DNA of 64,000 nt, taken from positions 124,001 through 188,000 of the forward strand of contig JADKKI010000011.1 of NCBI GenBank assembly GCA_016720595.1, given 5' to 3'. Below, in pieces: positions 16,921 to 25,374 of the stretch. The notes under the pieces were generated by a model. That model searched no databases, was not told the origin of the DNA, and saw nothing but the letters and a program-made list of their open reading frames with translations. The translations under genes were made by a program, and so were the position numbers. How positions within the stretch are numbered: position 1 is the first letter of the stretch; the number at the start of each line of letters is the position of its first letter. The stretch is from Myxococcales bacterium (GTDB taxonomy: Bacteria > Myxococcota_A > Polyangia > Haliangiales > Haliangiaceae).

Positions 16921-17555
16921 TTCACACCCGCCTTCGCCCGCTTCGCTTCCTTGCTGAACGGGTGCGCCGGGCCGTGACACCCCGCGCTCGCGCACGACAA
17001 CGTGCCTGCGCGGAGCCGATCGATCGTACTCGTGTGGTCCCCGATCGCCGACCAGCCAGGGTTCTCCGTGGAGTGGCAGTGCATGCACGTCGAGTTCGGG
17101 AACGGCTCGCGGATCTCGATCTCCTCGAGGAACTGCTTGATCGGCGTATTTCGGTAGTTGAACGTGTACTCGTAGACGTGGCGTAGCCCGCCGATCTTCG
17201 TGAGGACCGTCCCGTACATCCCGTAGTTCGCGTGGCACGCGTAGCAGTTGGTGTCACCGAACAGCGTATTGCGCGCATGACGCGCGGCGAGCGTGGTGCT
17301 CTTTCGATCGTTCGAGTCGTCGCTGTACGGCGTCATCACGTGACACGAGCCGCAGAACTGCCGTTGTGTCGTGGCGTGATAGCCCGCGATGCTGCCGTTG
17401 GCCGCGGTCATCAGCGGCAGCACCCCGATCCCGAACAGCAGCACGATCTTCGTGGTGCGGTTGAGGATCGGCCGCCGGATCAGGAACCAGAGCAGGAGGA
17501 TCGCTGCCAGGCCGGTGGTGATGAGCGCGAGGATGAGGAACGGATCAGAAGACAT
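16917..17555 (-). CDS. NapC/NirT-family tetrahaem quinol dehydrogenase
   Basis: 212 aa. Two hydrophobic helices at the N-terminus (about 6-24 and 33-55) anchor it in the inner membrane. Three CXXCH motifs (CGSCH, CYACH, CMHCH) and one unusual CX4CH (CASAGCH) follow. The CGSCHVMTPY context is typical of NapC/NirT/CymA proteins, which take electrons from menaquinol and pass them to periplasmic cytochromes. ATG 17555 is preceded by GGAGA and overlaps the upstream gene by 11 bp. Confidence 0.88.
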   Translation of the reverse strand: MSSDPFLILALITTGLAAILLLWFLIRRPILNRTTKIVLLFGIGVLPLMTAANGSIAGYHATTQRQFCGSCHVMTPYSDDSNDRKSTTLAARHARNTLFGDTNCYACHANYGMYGTVLTKIGGLRHVYEYTFNYRNTPIKQFLEEIEIREPFPNSTCMHCHSTENPGWSAIGDHTSTIDRLRAGTLSCASAGCHGPAHPFSKEAKRAKAGVK

Positions 17556-18726
17556 CGACGTCTCCATCGAGGTGCGCTGTCGTCCCGTTGACGAACAGGA
17601 TCGACCCCTGTGGTGTGACCGAGCGAGGGTGGCAGGTGACGCACTCGGTGATCGGCATACCGGCGGTGTGACTCGCGGTGGCCGGGGGAACGCCGTGGCA
17701 GCTGCCACACGTCACCTGGCCACTCGACGTCCACACAGGACGCGCGGTGCCGTGACAGTACGCGGTGGTGCAGGTCTGGGTCGTGCGGTTCCAGCCGAGG
17801 CTCGGCTCGACCTCCGCGGGCAGCGCGGAGTCGAGGTGCCCAGGCGAGGTCAGCGACGCCGGCACCAGGTGGCAGGTCGCGCACGGGATCGGTCCGCGCA
17901 ACCCCGATGCGTTGAGGTGCGCCTGATGCGCGCCCACGCCGATCGCGGTGGTGAACTCGTGCCCCGTGAGATCACGCGGTGGCGCGGGCGAGGCGGCGGA
18001 GCCGTGGCACCCATCGCATCCCGAGGTCGCGCCGATCTGCACCACGCCATCGACGTGGGGAGCGTTCGCCGGGTGACACGAGGCGCACGCGCTCTGTGCA
18101 TGGCTCGGCGGCGGCGCGCCATGGCATCCGGTGCAACTGCCCGCCGGCGTCGCATCGTCCCAGCGTGGCGCCGTCATCGTGCCGCCTCCCGCGTGCAGCG
18201 CGGCGCCATGGCAGTACACGTTCGTACAGCGACCGTCGGCGAATTCCGCCGGGCCCGCGCGATCCGCCGGCACGAGCGCGCCGTTGGCGAGCGCACCGAA
18301 CGTGACCTCCGCGGGGGCCGGGTCGGCGTGTCCATCCCGGAGGATGTGCCCCTCGGCGTCCCAGGTCGCGGGCACCGCGTGGCACTCCCTGCACTCGAGC
18401 TTCCCGGACACGCGGTGCACCAGGTGTGCGTTCGTCGTGGGTCCGTCGCGGTGACACGTGGTGCAGGCGGTCGGGCCCTGGCGATGACACGTGAGGCACG
18501 AGACCTTGGCCTTGCCGCCGTCGAGGTTGTCGCCATGGCACTTCGCGCACAGCTTGAAGCTCCAGTCATGGCGCTCGAGCTCCTTCCCGTGGAACAGCTC
18601 GCTCGCCGGATCGAGGATGCCGAGCGGGTGCACGCGCAGCTCGGTGGATCCGGCATCCGGACGGCTGCGCTCTTCGGCGCAACCGACCACGCCGAACACC
18701 ACGACGACTGCTGCGCACCACCTCAC
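17545..18726 (-). CDS. Lipoprotein multihaem cytochrome with CX4CH...CXXCH modules
   Basis: 393 aa, GTG start 18726 overlapping the OmcA-like stop (GTGA). The signal peptide ends at lipobox GVVGC. It has ten CXXCH motifs plus two CX4CH sites (CTNVYCHG and CTTAYCHG). Each CX4CH is followed by a CXXCHG, the Geobacter CxxxxCH...CXXCH module (TIGR01904). Twelve haems are possible. Likely attached to the outer membrane as a partner of the decahaem protein. Confidence 0.88.
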   Translation of the reverse strand: MRWCAAVVVVFGVVGCAEERSRPDAGSTELRVHPLGILDPASELFHGKELERHDWSFKLCAKCHGDNLDGGKAKVSCLTCHRQGPTACTTCHRDGPTTNAHLVHRVSGKLECRECHAVPATWDAEGHILRDGHADPAPAEVTFGALANGALVPADRAGPAEFADGRCTNVYCHGAALHAGGGTMTAPRWDDATPAGSCTGCHGAPPPSHAQSACASCHPANAPHVDGVVQIGATSGCDGCHGSAASPAPPRDLTGHEFTTAIGVGAHQAHLNASGLRGPIPCATCHLVPASLTSPGHLDSALPAEVEPSLGWNRTTQTCTTAYCHGTARPVWTSSGQVTCGSCHGVPPATASHTAGMPITECVTCHPRSVTPQGSILFVNGTTAHLDGDVDVF

Positions 18727-20882
18727 GGCACGCCGTGGAACTTCGAGACGTCCCATTGCTTGCCATCGCCATGGCAGGTGGCGCAGGACTCGGCGCCGAG
18801 GACGGTGGTGTTGACGAGCGCATGCGCCGCCGTGTCGGGTGCATCGTGGCAGCTGGTGCACACGGAGGCCTGCGGTGCGATCTTGGTGGTGGCGGTGACG
18901 GTCCAGAACGGGGCATCGCAGTAGCTATTGGCATCAGCTCCGGCGGGCTCGCTGCAGGTCAGCTCGAGCGCCGTGCTCGGCCGATAGGCGCTGGACCGGT
19001 TCATCGGCAGCGTCCAGTTCTTCGACGTGTGACAGGCCGCGCAGTCCGTGCGAGTGCGCGGATACCGGGTCTCCCCGAAGTTGATCGGCGTGCCGGCGGG
19101 GTTGGCGGCGGTCGGCGCAGGAAACCCACCGAGCACGTAGGGCTGCGACAGCTCCTCGCCGCGGTGGATCTTGTGGATCATCACGCGGAAGTCGACCGAC
19201 TCGGCTTGCACCGTCGAGCCCTCGAAGCGCGCGATCCGTTCATCGTTCGCCTTGTTCGGGTTGTGGCAGGTCACGCAGTACGCCGGGTTCTTGCGGGATC
19301 CGCCGTGACCGGCGAGGTCGAAGTGACAGCCATTGCACTTCATCGCATCGACGATCTGCCGGCGCGGCTGCGGTGTCGCATCGGTGACCGCGAACGGCAG
19401 GATGGGCGAGAACGCGGCGTAGCGGGGATCGGTGGCGAGCGGCTGAACATAGCCTTCGAGCCCGACCTCGTAGCTGCCGGTAGCGGTCGCGGGGATGATG
19501 GCGGTCGCGGGGAACGCGTAGTCGAACACGCCGTTGGCGGCATCGACCGCGGTCAGGACCCCGGTCGCGCCCGTGCCCTGGATCGTCGCCTGCCAGTAGC
19601 CGGCGAAGTCCGTCGTCGGGCCGGCGAGGGTCGCGGTCAGGCGGGTGAGCGGAGCGGTCGAGAGGTTGCGCGGCGCACCGTCGACGAGTGCGCGGAAGCG
19701 CAGCACGGGCTGCTGCCCAGGACCGGTCGACGTGATCGTCTGCAGCTCGAGTGCGACCGTGGTGGCGTTCGCCGCGAGGAGCCCGGTGTAGTGCGTGTCG
19801 CGGATGCCCGCGAGGCCGCCCGCCGATGGGTGGCAGACGTTGCATGGGGTCCCCGCGGTCTGCGCACCGCCGGAGTGCAGGACCTTGCCCACGGGAACCG
19901 GCTGCACGAACGAGGTGGTGTCATGGCAGGAGGTGCAGGTCTCGATCGACGGCGCGGTGCTCCAGCGATCCGCCTGCGTCCCGGCGTGACACGCCTCGCA
20001 GCGCCCGATGTTCTGCGGGAACCCGACGGTCGAGTAGTCGTGCACGCTGCCGCCGAAGCCGATCACCTGATACGGCGTGCCGGCGACCACGCTCGGCAGC
20101 TCGTCGCCCCGGTGGATCTTGTGGAGCATGATCTTGAAGTCGACCGTGTTGCCGGTGTCCGGATCGCTCGACTGAGGCTGGTGGCAGAGCACGCACTGCT
20201 TGGGGCTCGTCCAGCGTCCGCCGTGGGCGGCGAGCGACGTCCCATGGCAGGCACCGCAGGTCTGCTCCGTCACGATCTCTCGCGCGCCGACCGCGCCGCC
20301 ATCCGGCCGTGCGGAGGCGACCTCGCGATCGAACGTCGTGACGCCGCCGAACGTGCGCGTCGCGAACGCGGCCACGGTCTGCGTCTTCGTCGGATCGAGG
20401 CCGGTCAGGGGCGCGGCGAGCTTGTAGCGATAGGTGCCCGCCGTGACGTCGACGACCTCGAAGTTCGCCTCGACCGTCTCGGTGGTCGCCTGCGTCGCGG
20501 TCAGGTTCGTGATCGTGCTCGTCACCTGTCGCGTCGTATAGGCGGTGTACTGGCCCGCCGATCCGTCGGCATTGTTGGCGAGCTGCGCGACCACGAAGCC
20601 GAGGTCGACCTTGCCGGCCGTGAGGTGGCCCGTACGGTCGAGTGCACCGCCTCCGGCGTCCTTCAGCGTGAACGAGACGGTCGCGCCGGTCGCATCGATC
20701 GCGAAGCTCGTGATCGCGAGATCGACACCAGCGCCTGCGACCCACGCGCCCGGTGGGGCGGGATCGCCCGGTAGTCCGGGAGTGCCGGGAACACCATCCG
20801 ACCCTCCGCCAGCGGGCCCTGGGGGTCCTGGAGGACCTTCACAGGCTGCGAGAGCCAGACCCAGCAGGAGCAAGTGACGCAT
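18723..20882 (-). CDS. OmcA/MtrC-family decahaem outer-surface cytochrome
   Basis: 719 aa. A lipoprotein signal ends at LALAAC and is followed by a collagen-like Gly-Pro-Pro stretch (about residues 18-44). Ten CXXCH motifs are arranged 5+5, each half also holding a conserved HKIHRG block ([10 protein letters not shown] and [10 protein letters not shown]). Beta-rich domains lie before each haem cluster. This is the OmcA/MtrC decahaem architecture used for electron exchange with minerals or other extracellular acceptors. ATG 20882 begins the signal peptide and lies 14 nt from a sigma-54 element. First gene of the operon. Confidence 0.92.
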   Translation of the reverse strand: MRHLLLLGLALAACEGPPGPPGPAGGGSDGVPGTPGLPGDPAPPGAWVAGAGVDLAITSFAIDATGATVSFTLKDAGGGALDRTGHLTAGKVDLGFVVAQLANNADGSAGQYTAYTTRQVTSTITNLTATQATTETVEANFEVVDVTAGTYRYKLAAPLTGLDPTKTQTVAAFATRTFGGVTTFDREVASARPDGGAVGAREIVTEQTCGACHGTSLAAHGGRWTSPKQCVLCHQPQSSDPDTGNTVDFKIMLHKIHRGDELPSVVAGTPYQVIGFGGSVHDYSTVGFPQNIGRCEACHAGTQADRWSTAPSIETCTSCHDTTSFVQPVPVGKVLHSGGAQTAGTPCNVCHPSAGGLAGIRDTHYTGLLAANATTVALELQTITSTGPGQQPVLRFRALVDGAPRNLSTAPLTRLTATLAGPTTDFAGYWQATIQGTGATGVLTAVDAANGVFDYAFPATAIIPATATGSYEVGLEGYVQPLATDPRYAAFSPILPFAVTDATPQPRRQIVDAMKCNGCHFDLAGHGGSRKNPAYCVTCHNPNKANDERIARFEGSTVQAESVDFRVMIHKIHRGEELSQPYVLGGFPAPTAANPAGTPINFGETRYPRTRTDCAACHTSKNWTLPMNRSSAYRPSTALELTCSEPAGADANSYCDAPFWTVTATTKIAPQASVCTSCHDAPDTAAHALVNTTVLGAESCATCHGDGKQWDVSKFHGVP

Positions 20883-20895
20883 CGCTCCGCACCTA

Positions 20896-20911
20896 CGCAA
20901 TCTTCGGGCCT
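20896..20911 (-). promoter_or_regulatory. Sigma-54 promoter of the multihaem cytochrome operon
   Basis: Element AGGCCCGAAGATTGCG, GG-N10-GC with TTGC at -12. GC to ATG 20882 is 14 nt. Confidence 0.65.
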
Positions 20912-20932
20912 TTCTAACTGGTTAACGAAAGG
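20909..20932. repeat. Inverted repeat touching the -24 element
   Basis: Arms CCTTTC and GAAAGG enclose 12 bases containing TAAC-TG-GTTA, an inner palindrome. The left arm overlaps the -24 GG of the cytochrome operon promoter. It could be an operator for a second regulator. It has no T-run, so a terminator for the upstream hibernation-factor gene is less likely. Confidence 0.4.
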
Positions 20933-20972
20933 CGGGCTACACGCAGCTCTTGCGCGGCCCCGGTGCAAGGCG

Positions 20973-20985
20973 TGCAACCCTTGCG
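20973..20985. promoter_or_regulatory. CGCAA-N3-TTGCG-type activator site, cytochrome operon
   Basis: TGCAA-CCC-TTGCG, one mismatch (CGCAA-GGG-TTGCA on the minus strand). The centre is 82 bp upstream of the -12 C at 20897, a classical enhancer distance. A second degenerate copy, TGCAA-GGC-GTGCA, starts at 20964. Confidence 0.6.
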
Positions 20986-20994
20986 CGCCTTGTT

Positions 20995-21342
20995 TCAGCC
21001 GGCGTGGGTCTTCACATCGCCGCGCTGGATCTCTGCGTGATCCTGCAGCTGACGACGGGCCGCGCGAAACGCATCGGCGATCGCCGCATAGACGTTCTCG
21101 TGGGCGTCCGCGTCACCGGGGTCGTGAGCCACCGTCACCACCCGATCCGGAACGACGAGCTCGAGCCGAACGTGAAACGCCTGGCCATGCCGCTGGCTCT
21201 GGTGCGGGCGCTCGACGACGGCGACACAGCGCTGGAGCCGATCGCTGACCTTGGCGAGACGATCGAGCGCATCGCGGATCGCGGTCGCGACGGCGTCACT
21301 CGGGGGCATATCGCGGAACGTGAGTTCGAGAGGAATGCTCAT
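20995..21342 (-). CDS. hpf: Ribosome hibernation factor, HPF/RaiA family
   Basis: 115 aa. It begins SIPLELTFRDMPPSDAVATAIRDALDRL and shows the beta-alpha-beta-beta-beta-alpha layout of the sigma-54 modulation/S30EA domain (PF02482). It is the short form, without the long-HPF C-terminal domain. It would inactivate 70S ribosomes during starvation or low energy. ATG 21342 is set by a sigma-54 element 13 nt upstream. Confidence 0.85.
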   Translation of the reverse strand: MSIPLELTFRDMPPSDAVATAIRDALDRLAKVSDRLQRCVAVVERPHQSQRHGQAFHVRLELVVPDRVVTVAHDPGDADAHENVYAAIADAFRAARRQLQDHAEIQRGDVKTHAG

Positions 21343-21354
21343 GTCCGATGACGG

Positions 21355-21370
21355 TGCATGTGTGACGCCA
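21355..21370 (-). promoter_or_regulatory. Sigma-54 promoter of the hpf-like gene
   Basis: Element TGGCGTCACACATGCA, GG-N10-GC; weaker in the centre (12 of 16). GC to ATG 21342 is 13 nt. Confidence 0.58.
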
Positions 21371-21373
21371 ACA

Positions 21374-22048
21374 TCACGCAGGTTCGGACCAGCCCTGCAC
21401 ACCGACCAGCGGGACGAACGCGACGGCGCCCAGGTCCGTGATGGTGTAGTCGTGCGCGCTGGTCTTGACCAGCAACGACAGGTACTGGGACTCGCGCGAT
21501 CCCACCGGCATCACCAGGCGACCACCGATGGCGAGCTGGTCGACGAGGGCCTGTGGGATCGTCGGCCCACCTGCAGTGACGACGATCGCATCGTACGGTG
21601 CGTGCTCGGGCCAGCCGAGCGAGCCGTCACCGCACATCAGATCGATCCCGTCGTAGCCGAGCGCGGCGAGCCGGGCGCGGGCCGTGGTCGACAGCATCGG
21701 ATCACGCTCGACCGTGTAGACGTGCGCCGCGAGCTGCGACAGCACGGCCGCCGAGTAGCCCGATCCCGTCCCGATCTCGAGGACGTGCTCGTTGCCCTGC
21801 AGCTCGAGCGCCTGCAGCATGAGCGCGACCACGTACGGCTGCGAGATCGTCTGCCCGTGGCCGATCGACAGTGCGTGATCCGCATACGCGTCGAGGATGT
21901 CGGACGTTTCGACGAACGGCTCGCGCGACACCACCGTCATCGCCGCGAGCACGCAGCGATCGTGAATGCCGCGGAGCTCGAGCAGCGCGAGCATCGCATC
22001 CAGCGAACGTTCCCGCGTGCTCCGGTAGGAGTGAGGCTGGGGGCGCAT
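21374..22048 (-). CDS. pcm: Protein-L-isoaspartate O-methyltransferase
   Basis: 224 aa, the normal Pcm length. The SAM-binding motif HVLEIGTGSGYSAAVL, the preceding GQTISQPYVVALM and the later DAIVVTAGGPTIPQAL are diagnostic (PF01135). It methylates isoaspartyl residues in aged proteins and starts their repair. ATG 22048 is kept; an internal ATG is possible. The sigma-54 element upstream is 16 nt away and overlaps the end of the CBS gene. Confidence 0.92.
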   Translation of the reverse strand: MRPQPHSYRSTRERSLDAMLALLELRGIHDRCVLAAMTVVSREPFVETSDILDAYADHALSIGHGQTISQPYVVALMLQALELQGNEHVLEIGTGSGYSAAVLSQLAAHVYTVERDPMLSTTARARLAALGYDGIDLMCGDGSLGWPEHAPYDAIVVTAGGPTIPQALVDQLAIGGRLVMPVGSRESQYLSLLVKTSAHDYTITDLGAVAFVPLVGVQGWSEPA

Positions 22049-22063
22049 GGTCCTCGACGGTTT

Positions 22064-22079
22064 TGCCAGCGGCGTGCCA
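22064..22079 (-). promoter_or_regulatory. Sigma-54 promoter of pcm
   Basis: Element TGGCACGCCGCTGGCA, 15 of 16 consensus positions. GC to ATG 22048 is 16 nt. Confidence 0.68.
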
Positions 22080-22080
22080 G

Positions 22081-22482
22081 CTAGCGCTCGAGCTGGAGGC
22101 CGAGTAGCGCGCGACGTGCGAGGTCGAGGTAGTCGGTCTGGGTGACGAGCCCGACCAGGGTGCCGTGGCCATCGACCACCGGCACCGAGCTGATCCGGTG
22201 GTCGAGCATCAGCGCCGCCGCTTCCGAGGCGGGCGACTCCGGGCGAACCGTGATCACGTCGCGACTCATCAGCTCTGCGACCTTGCGGTGCCGCTTCGAG
22301 GCGGAGAGCAGGTCTCGATCGGAGAGCACTCCGACGAGCTTGCCCCGATCATCGACCACGAGGAGGTGTCGGATCAAACCGAGCTCCATCTCGGCGTGTG
22401 CGTCGGTCACCGACTCGCTCGCCTTGACCGTCAACAGTGCCGTGGACATCAGGTCAGCAACCTTCAGGTCGTAAGCCTTCAT
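22081..22482 (-). CDS. CBS-domain pair protein
   Basis: 133 aa, a minimal two-CBS module: DLMSTALLTVKASESVTDAH...GVLSDRDLL and ELMSRDVITVRPESPASEAA...GLVTQTDYLDLA. Length and pattern resemble hypoxic response protein-type CBS proteins. It probably binds adenine nucleotides as a dimer. The start follows from the sigma-54 element 13 nt upstream. It faces the tandem USP gene at 22708 divergently. Confidence 0.9.
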   Translation of the reverse strand: MKAYDLKVADLMSTALLTVKASESVTDAHAEMELGLIRHLLVVDDRGKLVGVLSDRDLLSASKRHRKVAELMSRDVITVRPESPASEAAALMLDHRISSVPVVDGHGTLVGLVTQTDYLDLARRALLGLQLER

Positions 22483-22494
22483 GCCGCCACAGGT

Positions 22495-22510
22495 AGCGAA
22501 CGCCGCGCCA
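22495..22510 (-). promoter_or_regulatory. Sigma-54 promoter of the CBS gene
   Basis: Element TGGCGCGGCGTTCGCT, GG-N10-GC; the -12 half is TCGCT. GC to ATG 22482 is 13 nt. Confidence 0.6.
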
Positions 22511-22550
22511 AGCCGTTGGGTGCCAAGCCGGCCTCCGGAGCCCGAACGCG

Positions 22551-22563
22551 CGCAGATCTTACG
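22551..22563. promoter_or_regulatory. Weak CGCAA-N3-TTGCG-like site in a divergent region
   Basis: CGCAG-ATC-TTACG, two mismatches. The centre is 61 bp from the -12 of the CBS promoter, in phase with the other sites. A further degenerate copy, CGCAG-AAC-TGGCG, starts at 22581. Confidence 0.35.
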
Positions 22564-22678
22564 TGGGGTGTGGGGACACGCGCAGAACTGGCGCGAACGT
22601 GCACGAACCTGCATCGATGATCGTCGCCACATCACGGGCAAGAGGGTGTCGGCGTCGCGCGACATCCGCAGGATCCGC

Positions 22679-22694
22679 TGGAACGCTGCCTGCA
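22679..22694 (+). promoter_or_regulatory. Sigma-54 promoter of the tandem USP gene
   Basis: Element TGGAACGCTGCCTGCA, 14 of 16 consensus positions. GC to ATG 22708 is 14 nt. Confidence 0.7.
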
Positions 22695-22707
22695 ACGGAC
22701 CTGTCGC

Positions 22708-23616
22708 ATGTTCCGCAAGGTCCTCTGCCCGATCGATTTCTCTGCCGGCTCGCAGCAGGCCTTGCGCACGGCGGTCCGGCTCGCCAACGATGCGAATGCC
22801 GAGCTGGTCATCGCGCACTCCTGGTACGTGCCTCCGCTCGCGTTCGCCGGCGAGATGCCCTACGCCGCCGGCCTGATCGACGACATGGTCGGCGAGGAAC
22901 AGAAGGCGCTGGCGGCGGCCCTGCATGATGCCAAGGAGCTCGGCGCCACACGGGTGTCGAGCCTGTTTCTCTCCGGTCGACCGGCGGACCAGATCTGCGA
23001 GACGGTCGCGCGAGACCCGGCCTACGACCTCGTCGTCATGGGCACCCATGGCCGTACCGGGCTGGGCCGGATCATCATGGGCTCGATCGCGGAGAAGGTG
23101 ATCCGCCACGCGCCGTGCTCGGTGATGGCGGTGCGCGGGCGCAACGGCACGAACGTGTTTCGCCACATCCTGTGCCCGGTCGATCTCTCACCGGGCTCGC
23201 GATCTGCGCTCGACGCCGCCGCCTCCCTCGCGGCACGCGACGGCCTCGGCATCACGCTCTTGCACGTGCTCGAGCTTCCGGTCGCGTTCACCGGCGAGCC
23301 GGCCTCCCCCGGCGTCGCCGCTGACCTCGATCGCGAGGCCGCCCGTGTCCTCGCGGAGTGGGCTGCGAGCTTGAAGAAGCGAGTCTCCGTCCCGGTGACC
23401 ACACGAACCCGCGTGGGCAGCCCTGCCGCTCAGGCACTGACCGTCCTCGAGGCCGAGAAGACCTTCGATCTGGTGATCGTCGGTAGCCACGAGCACAGCG
23501 CCCTCGGGCGCCTGATGATCGGCTCGGTGGCGGAGAAGATCGTGCGCCACTCCCCGTGCCCCGTGCTGGTCGCGCGCCCCCGCCAGGACAGCCCTTCACC
23601 GCGCCCCGCCACCTGA
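22708..23616 (+). CDS. Tandem universal stress protein, two UspA domains
   Basis: 302 aa. Domain 1 (about 1-145) starts FRKVLCPIDFSAGSQQAL and ends GTHGRTGLGRIIMGSIAEKVI. Domain 2 (about 150-295) starts FRHILCPVDLSPGSRSAL and ends GSHEHSALGRLMIGSVAEKIV. Domain 1 keeps the full ATP loop; domain 2 is altered in its first Gly positions. Double-domain USPs are common in low-oxygen regulons, for example Rv2623 in Mycobacterium (family knowledge). The start is set by the sigma-54 spacing. Confidence 0.92.
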   Translation: MFRKVLCPIDFSAGSQQALRTAVRLANDANAELVIAHSWYVPPLAFAGEMPYAAGLIDDMVGEEQKALAAALHDAKELGATRVSSLFLSGRPADQICETVARDPAYDLVVMGTHGRTGLGRIIMGSIAEKVIRHAPCSVMAVRGRNGTNVFRHILCPVDLSPGSRSALDAAASLAARDGLGITLLHVLELPVAFTGEPASPGVAADLDREAARVLAEWAASLKKRVSVPVTTRTRVGSPAAQALTVLEAEKTFDLVIVGSHEHSALGRLMIGSVAEKIVRHSPCPVLVARPRQDSPSPRPAT

Positions 23617-23635
23617 GCGCGGCACGCGCGCCCGC

Positions 23636-24439
23636 TCAGGCGGTGTGGGTGAGCAAGCGCAGCATGTCGACGTAGGACACGATCCCGATCAGCGCCCCGA
23701 ACGGATCGACCACGGCGACCGCGCCGCTTCGATCATCGGCGAGACGTCGCGCGAGCTCGGCGACCGGCATGTCGAACGGGACCGCGGCACCGGGGCGAGA
23801 CATCACATCACGCACCCGATGCTGAGCGAGGCCGCCGGTGTTGGTCTCGTAGGTCGTGGGCTCGCCTACGGCCGTGCGGACGTCACGATCGGACAGCATC
23901 CCCACGATCGTGCTCGAGCCGTCGACCACCGGAAGATGACGAACGTGGTGATCGACCATGATCACCACCGCGTCGGCCAGATAGGTCTCGGGGGCAACCG
24001 CGAACGGATACGATGTCATCACGTCGGCCGCGGTCGCGCCCGCACGCTTGGGAGGCCCCATCGCCGCACGAACCTCCGCGTCCAGGATGTCGGTCACCGT
24101 GGCGATCCCGATGAGCCTCCCCTTGTCGACGATCGGGAGCGCCCCGATCTTGGCGAACGCCATGCGGCCAGCCGCCTCGGTCAGCGAATCGTCAGGCCCG
24201 GCGGTCTGCGCAGGCATGTGCATCGCCTCGGACACGGGCACGTCCCACCACCCCTTCCCTGCGGCCCGCGCGCGCGCTCCGAGGACGTCGCGCTCCGACA
24301 GCATCCCGACCAGGTGATCTCCGTGCATCACGGGCAGGTGACGGATGTGGCTGCGGTTCATCGCCGCGTACGCGACACCGAGCGTGTCGGTGTCGGCGAT
24401 GGTGAACGTCCCGGCGCGCATGATCTCGCGGAGCTTCAT
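23636..24439 (-). CDS. Four-CBS-domain protein
   Basis: 267 aa with four CBS repeats in two Bateman pairs: IMRAGTFTIAD, AMHMPAQTAGPD, VMTSYPFAVAPE and VMSRPGAAVPFD, each closed by a G-(I/M)-(L/V/A)-(S/T)-x-x-D-(V/I/M)-L-like turn. There is no attached enzyme domain, so it is a pure nucleotide-sensing module. Convergent with the tandem USP (19-bp gap). ATG 24439 is 13 nt after a sigma-54 element. Confidence 0.9.
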   Translation of the reverse strand: MKLREIMRAGTFTIADTDTLGVAYAAMNRSHIRHLPVMHGDHLVGMLSERDVLGARARAAGKGWWDVPVSEAMHMPAQTAGPDDSLTEAAGRMAFAKIGALPIVDKGRLIGIATVTDILDAEVRAAMGPPKRAGATAADVMTSYPFAVAPETYLADAVVIMVDHHVRHLPVVDGSSTIVGMLSDRDVRTAVGEPTTYETNTGGLAQHRVRDVMSRPGAAVPFDMPVAELARRLADDRSGAVAVVDPFGALIGIVSYVDMLRLLTHTA

Positions 24440-24451
24440 GCCTCAGAGCCA

Positions 24452-24467
24452 AGCATCCGCAGTGCCA
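24452..24467 (-). promoter_or_regulatory. Sigma-54 promoter of the four-CBS gene
   Basis: Element TGGCACTGCGGATGCT, 14 of 16 consensus positions. GC to ATG 24439 is 13 nt. Confidence 0.7.
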
Positions 24468-24515
24468 GCGCGGCCCCCGCCCTTCCGCGCAGCTCCTGCA
24501 CGTCCGCGCCCTCGA

Positions 24516-24800
24516 TCACGAACCGGGGTGAGTGATCCCGTCACGCAACTTGCGCAGCGTCTCGGCGAGCGCAGAGATCTCCTGAGCGATCGCGTGACCG
24601 GCCTCCGAGCCTGCCTTCGCGATCTTGCGCTCGAGCTCCTCGACGCGCGGCTTGACGGCGCGCCAGCGATCGCGCGCTTCCATCCCGGCGAGGTGGAGCT
24701 CGAGCTCGAATTGATCAGCGACGCGCCGGAGCTCGTCCCAGCCGGAAGGTGGTGATGTCTGGGGATCGGAGGGAGGACGGGTGGTGGTCGGATTCGTCAT
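24516..24800 (-). CDS. Small coiled-coil protein
   Basis: 94 aa. A Pro/Thr-rich start (about 1-20) is followed by one long charged helix with heptad character (about 22-88, FELELHLAGMEARDRW...VEELERKIAKAG). It has no TM or signal. ATG 24800 has AAGGAG ten bases upstream and lies 5 bp after the CBS gene stop, so they form an operon. Function unknown; a scaffolding or stress-associated helix protein is plausible. Confidence 0.7.
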   Translation of the reverse strand: MTNPTTTRPPSDPQTSPPSGWDELRRVADQFELELHLAGMEARDRWRAVKPRVEELERKIAKAGSEAGHAIAQEISALAETLRKLRDGITHPGS

Positions 24801-24805
24801 GGTGT

Positions 24806-25267
24806 TCACGCTCCTTGTTCCTTGGAGACCCGTGGGCGATGGATGCTGGCGAGGGTGCGGGCGACCCGCCCCTCCTTGAGGTGCGAGGCTGGGCGCACGC
24901 ACTCGAGTGCCAGGTCGGAGATCGAGACCAGGCCGATCGGCCGATGGTCGTCGTCGACGATGGGGATCCTGCGGACCTGATGCTCCGCCATCAGCCGTTC
25001 GAGGTCGTCCGCGCTCTGATCGGGGAGTCCACAGACGACATGCTTCGCCATGGCACTGTTGACCAGCATGTCCTCGAGTGGCTTGCCCTGGGTGTAGGCC
25101 GCCATGCAGAGATCGCGGTCGGTGATGATGCTGGCGAGCCTGCCCTCATCGTTGACCACAGCGACCGAGCCGCAGTCGTGTTGCCACATCAGGTGCGCCG
25201 CGGCGGCGAGGCTGTCGTTCACGTGGACCGTCAGTGCGGGATAGGTCATGAGCTCGCGTGCGCGCAT
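24806..25267 (-). CDS. CBS-domain pair protein
   Basis: 153 aa with two CBS motifs: ELMTYPALTVHVND...SIITDRDLCMAA and AMAKHVVCGLPDQSAD...GLVSISDLALE. ATG 25267 is preceded by AAGGAG seven bases upstream. It is one of only three sigma-54 genes here whose promoter leaves room for such a site. First gene of a pair with the coiled-coil gene at 24516. Divergent from another CBS gene at 25375. Confidence 0.88.
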   Translation of the reverse strand: MRARELMTYPALTVHVNDSLAAAAHLMWQHDCGSVAVVNDEGRLASIITDRDLCMAAYTQGKPLEDMLVNSAMAKHVVCGLPDQSADDLERLMAEHQVRRIPIVDDDHRPIGLVSISDLALECVRPASHLKEGRVARTLASIHRPRVSKEQGA

Positions 25268-25304
25268 CGAATCGCTCCTTCCAGGGTTGGTGACCACACC
25301 TACG

Positions 25305-25320
25305 TGCACATCACATTCCA
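25305..25320 (-). promoter_or_regulatory. Sigma-54 promoter of the CBS-coiled-coil operon
   Basis: Element TGGAATGTGATGTGCA, GG-N10-GC. GC to ATG 25267 is 38 nt, giving a leader with AAGGAG. Confidence 0.6.
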
Positions 25321-25346
25321 GCGCACCCGACGAGCGGCTGTCCCAG

Positions 25347-25362
25347 CGGTACGGGTCATGCA
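25347..25362 (+). promoter_or_regulatory. Sigma-54 promoter of the CBS gene at 25375
   Basis: Element CGGTACGGGTCATGCA, GG-N10-GC. GC to ATG 25375 is 13 nt. Confidence 0.62.
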
Positions 25363-25374
25363 CCGCTCGGGACC

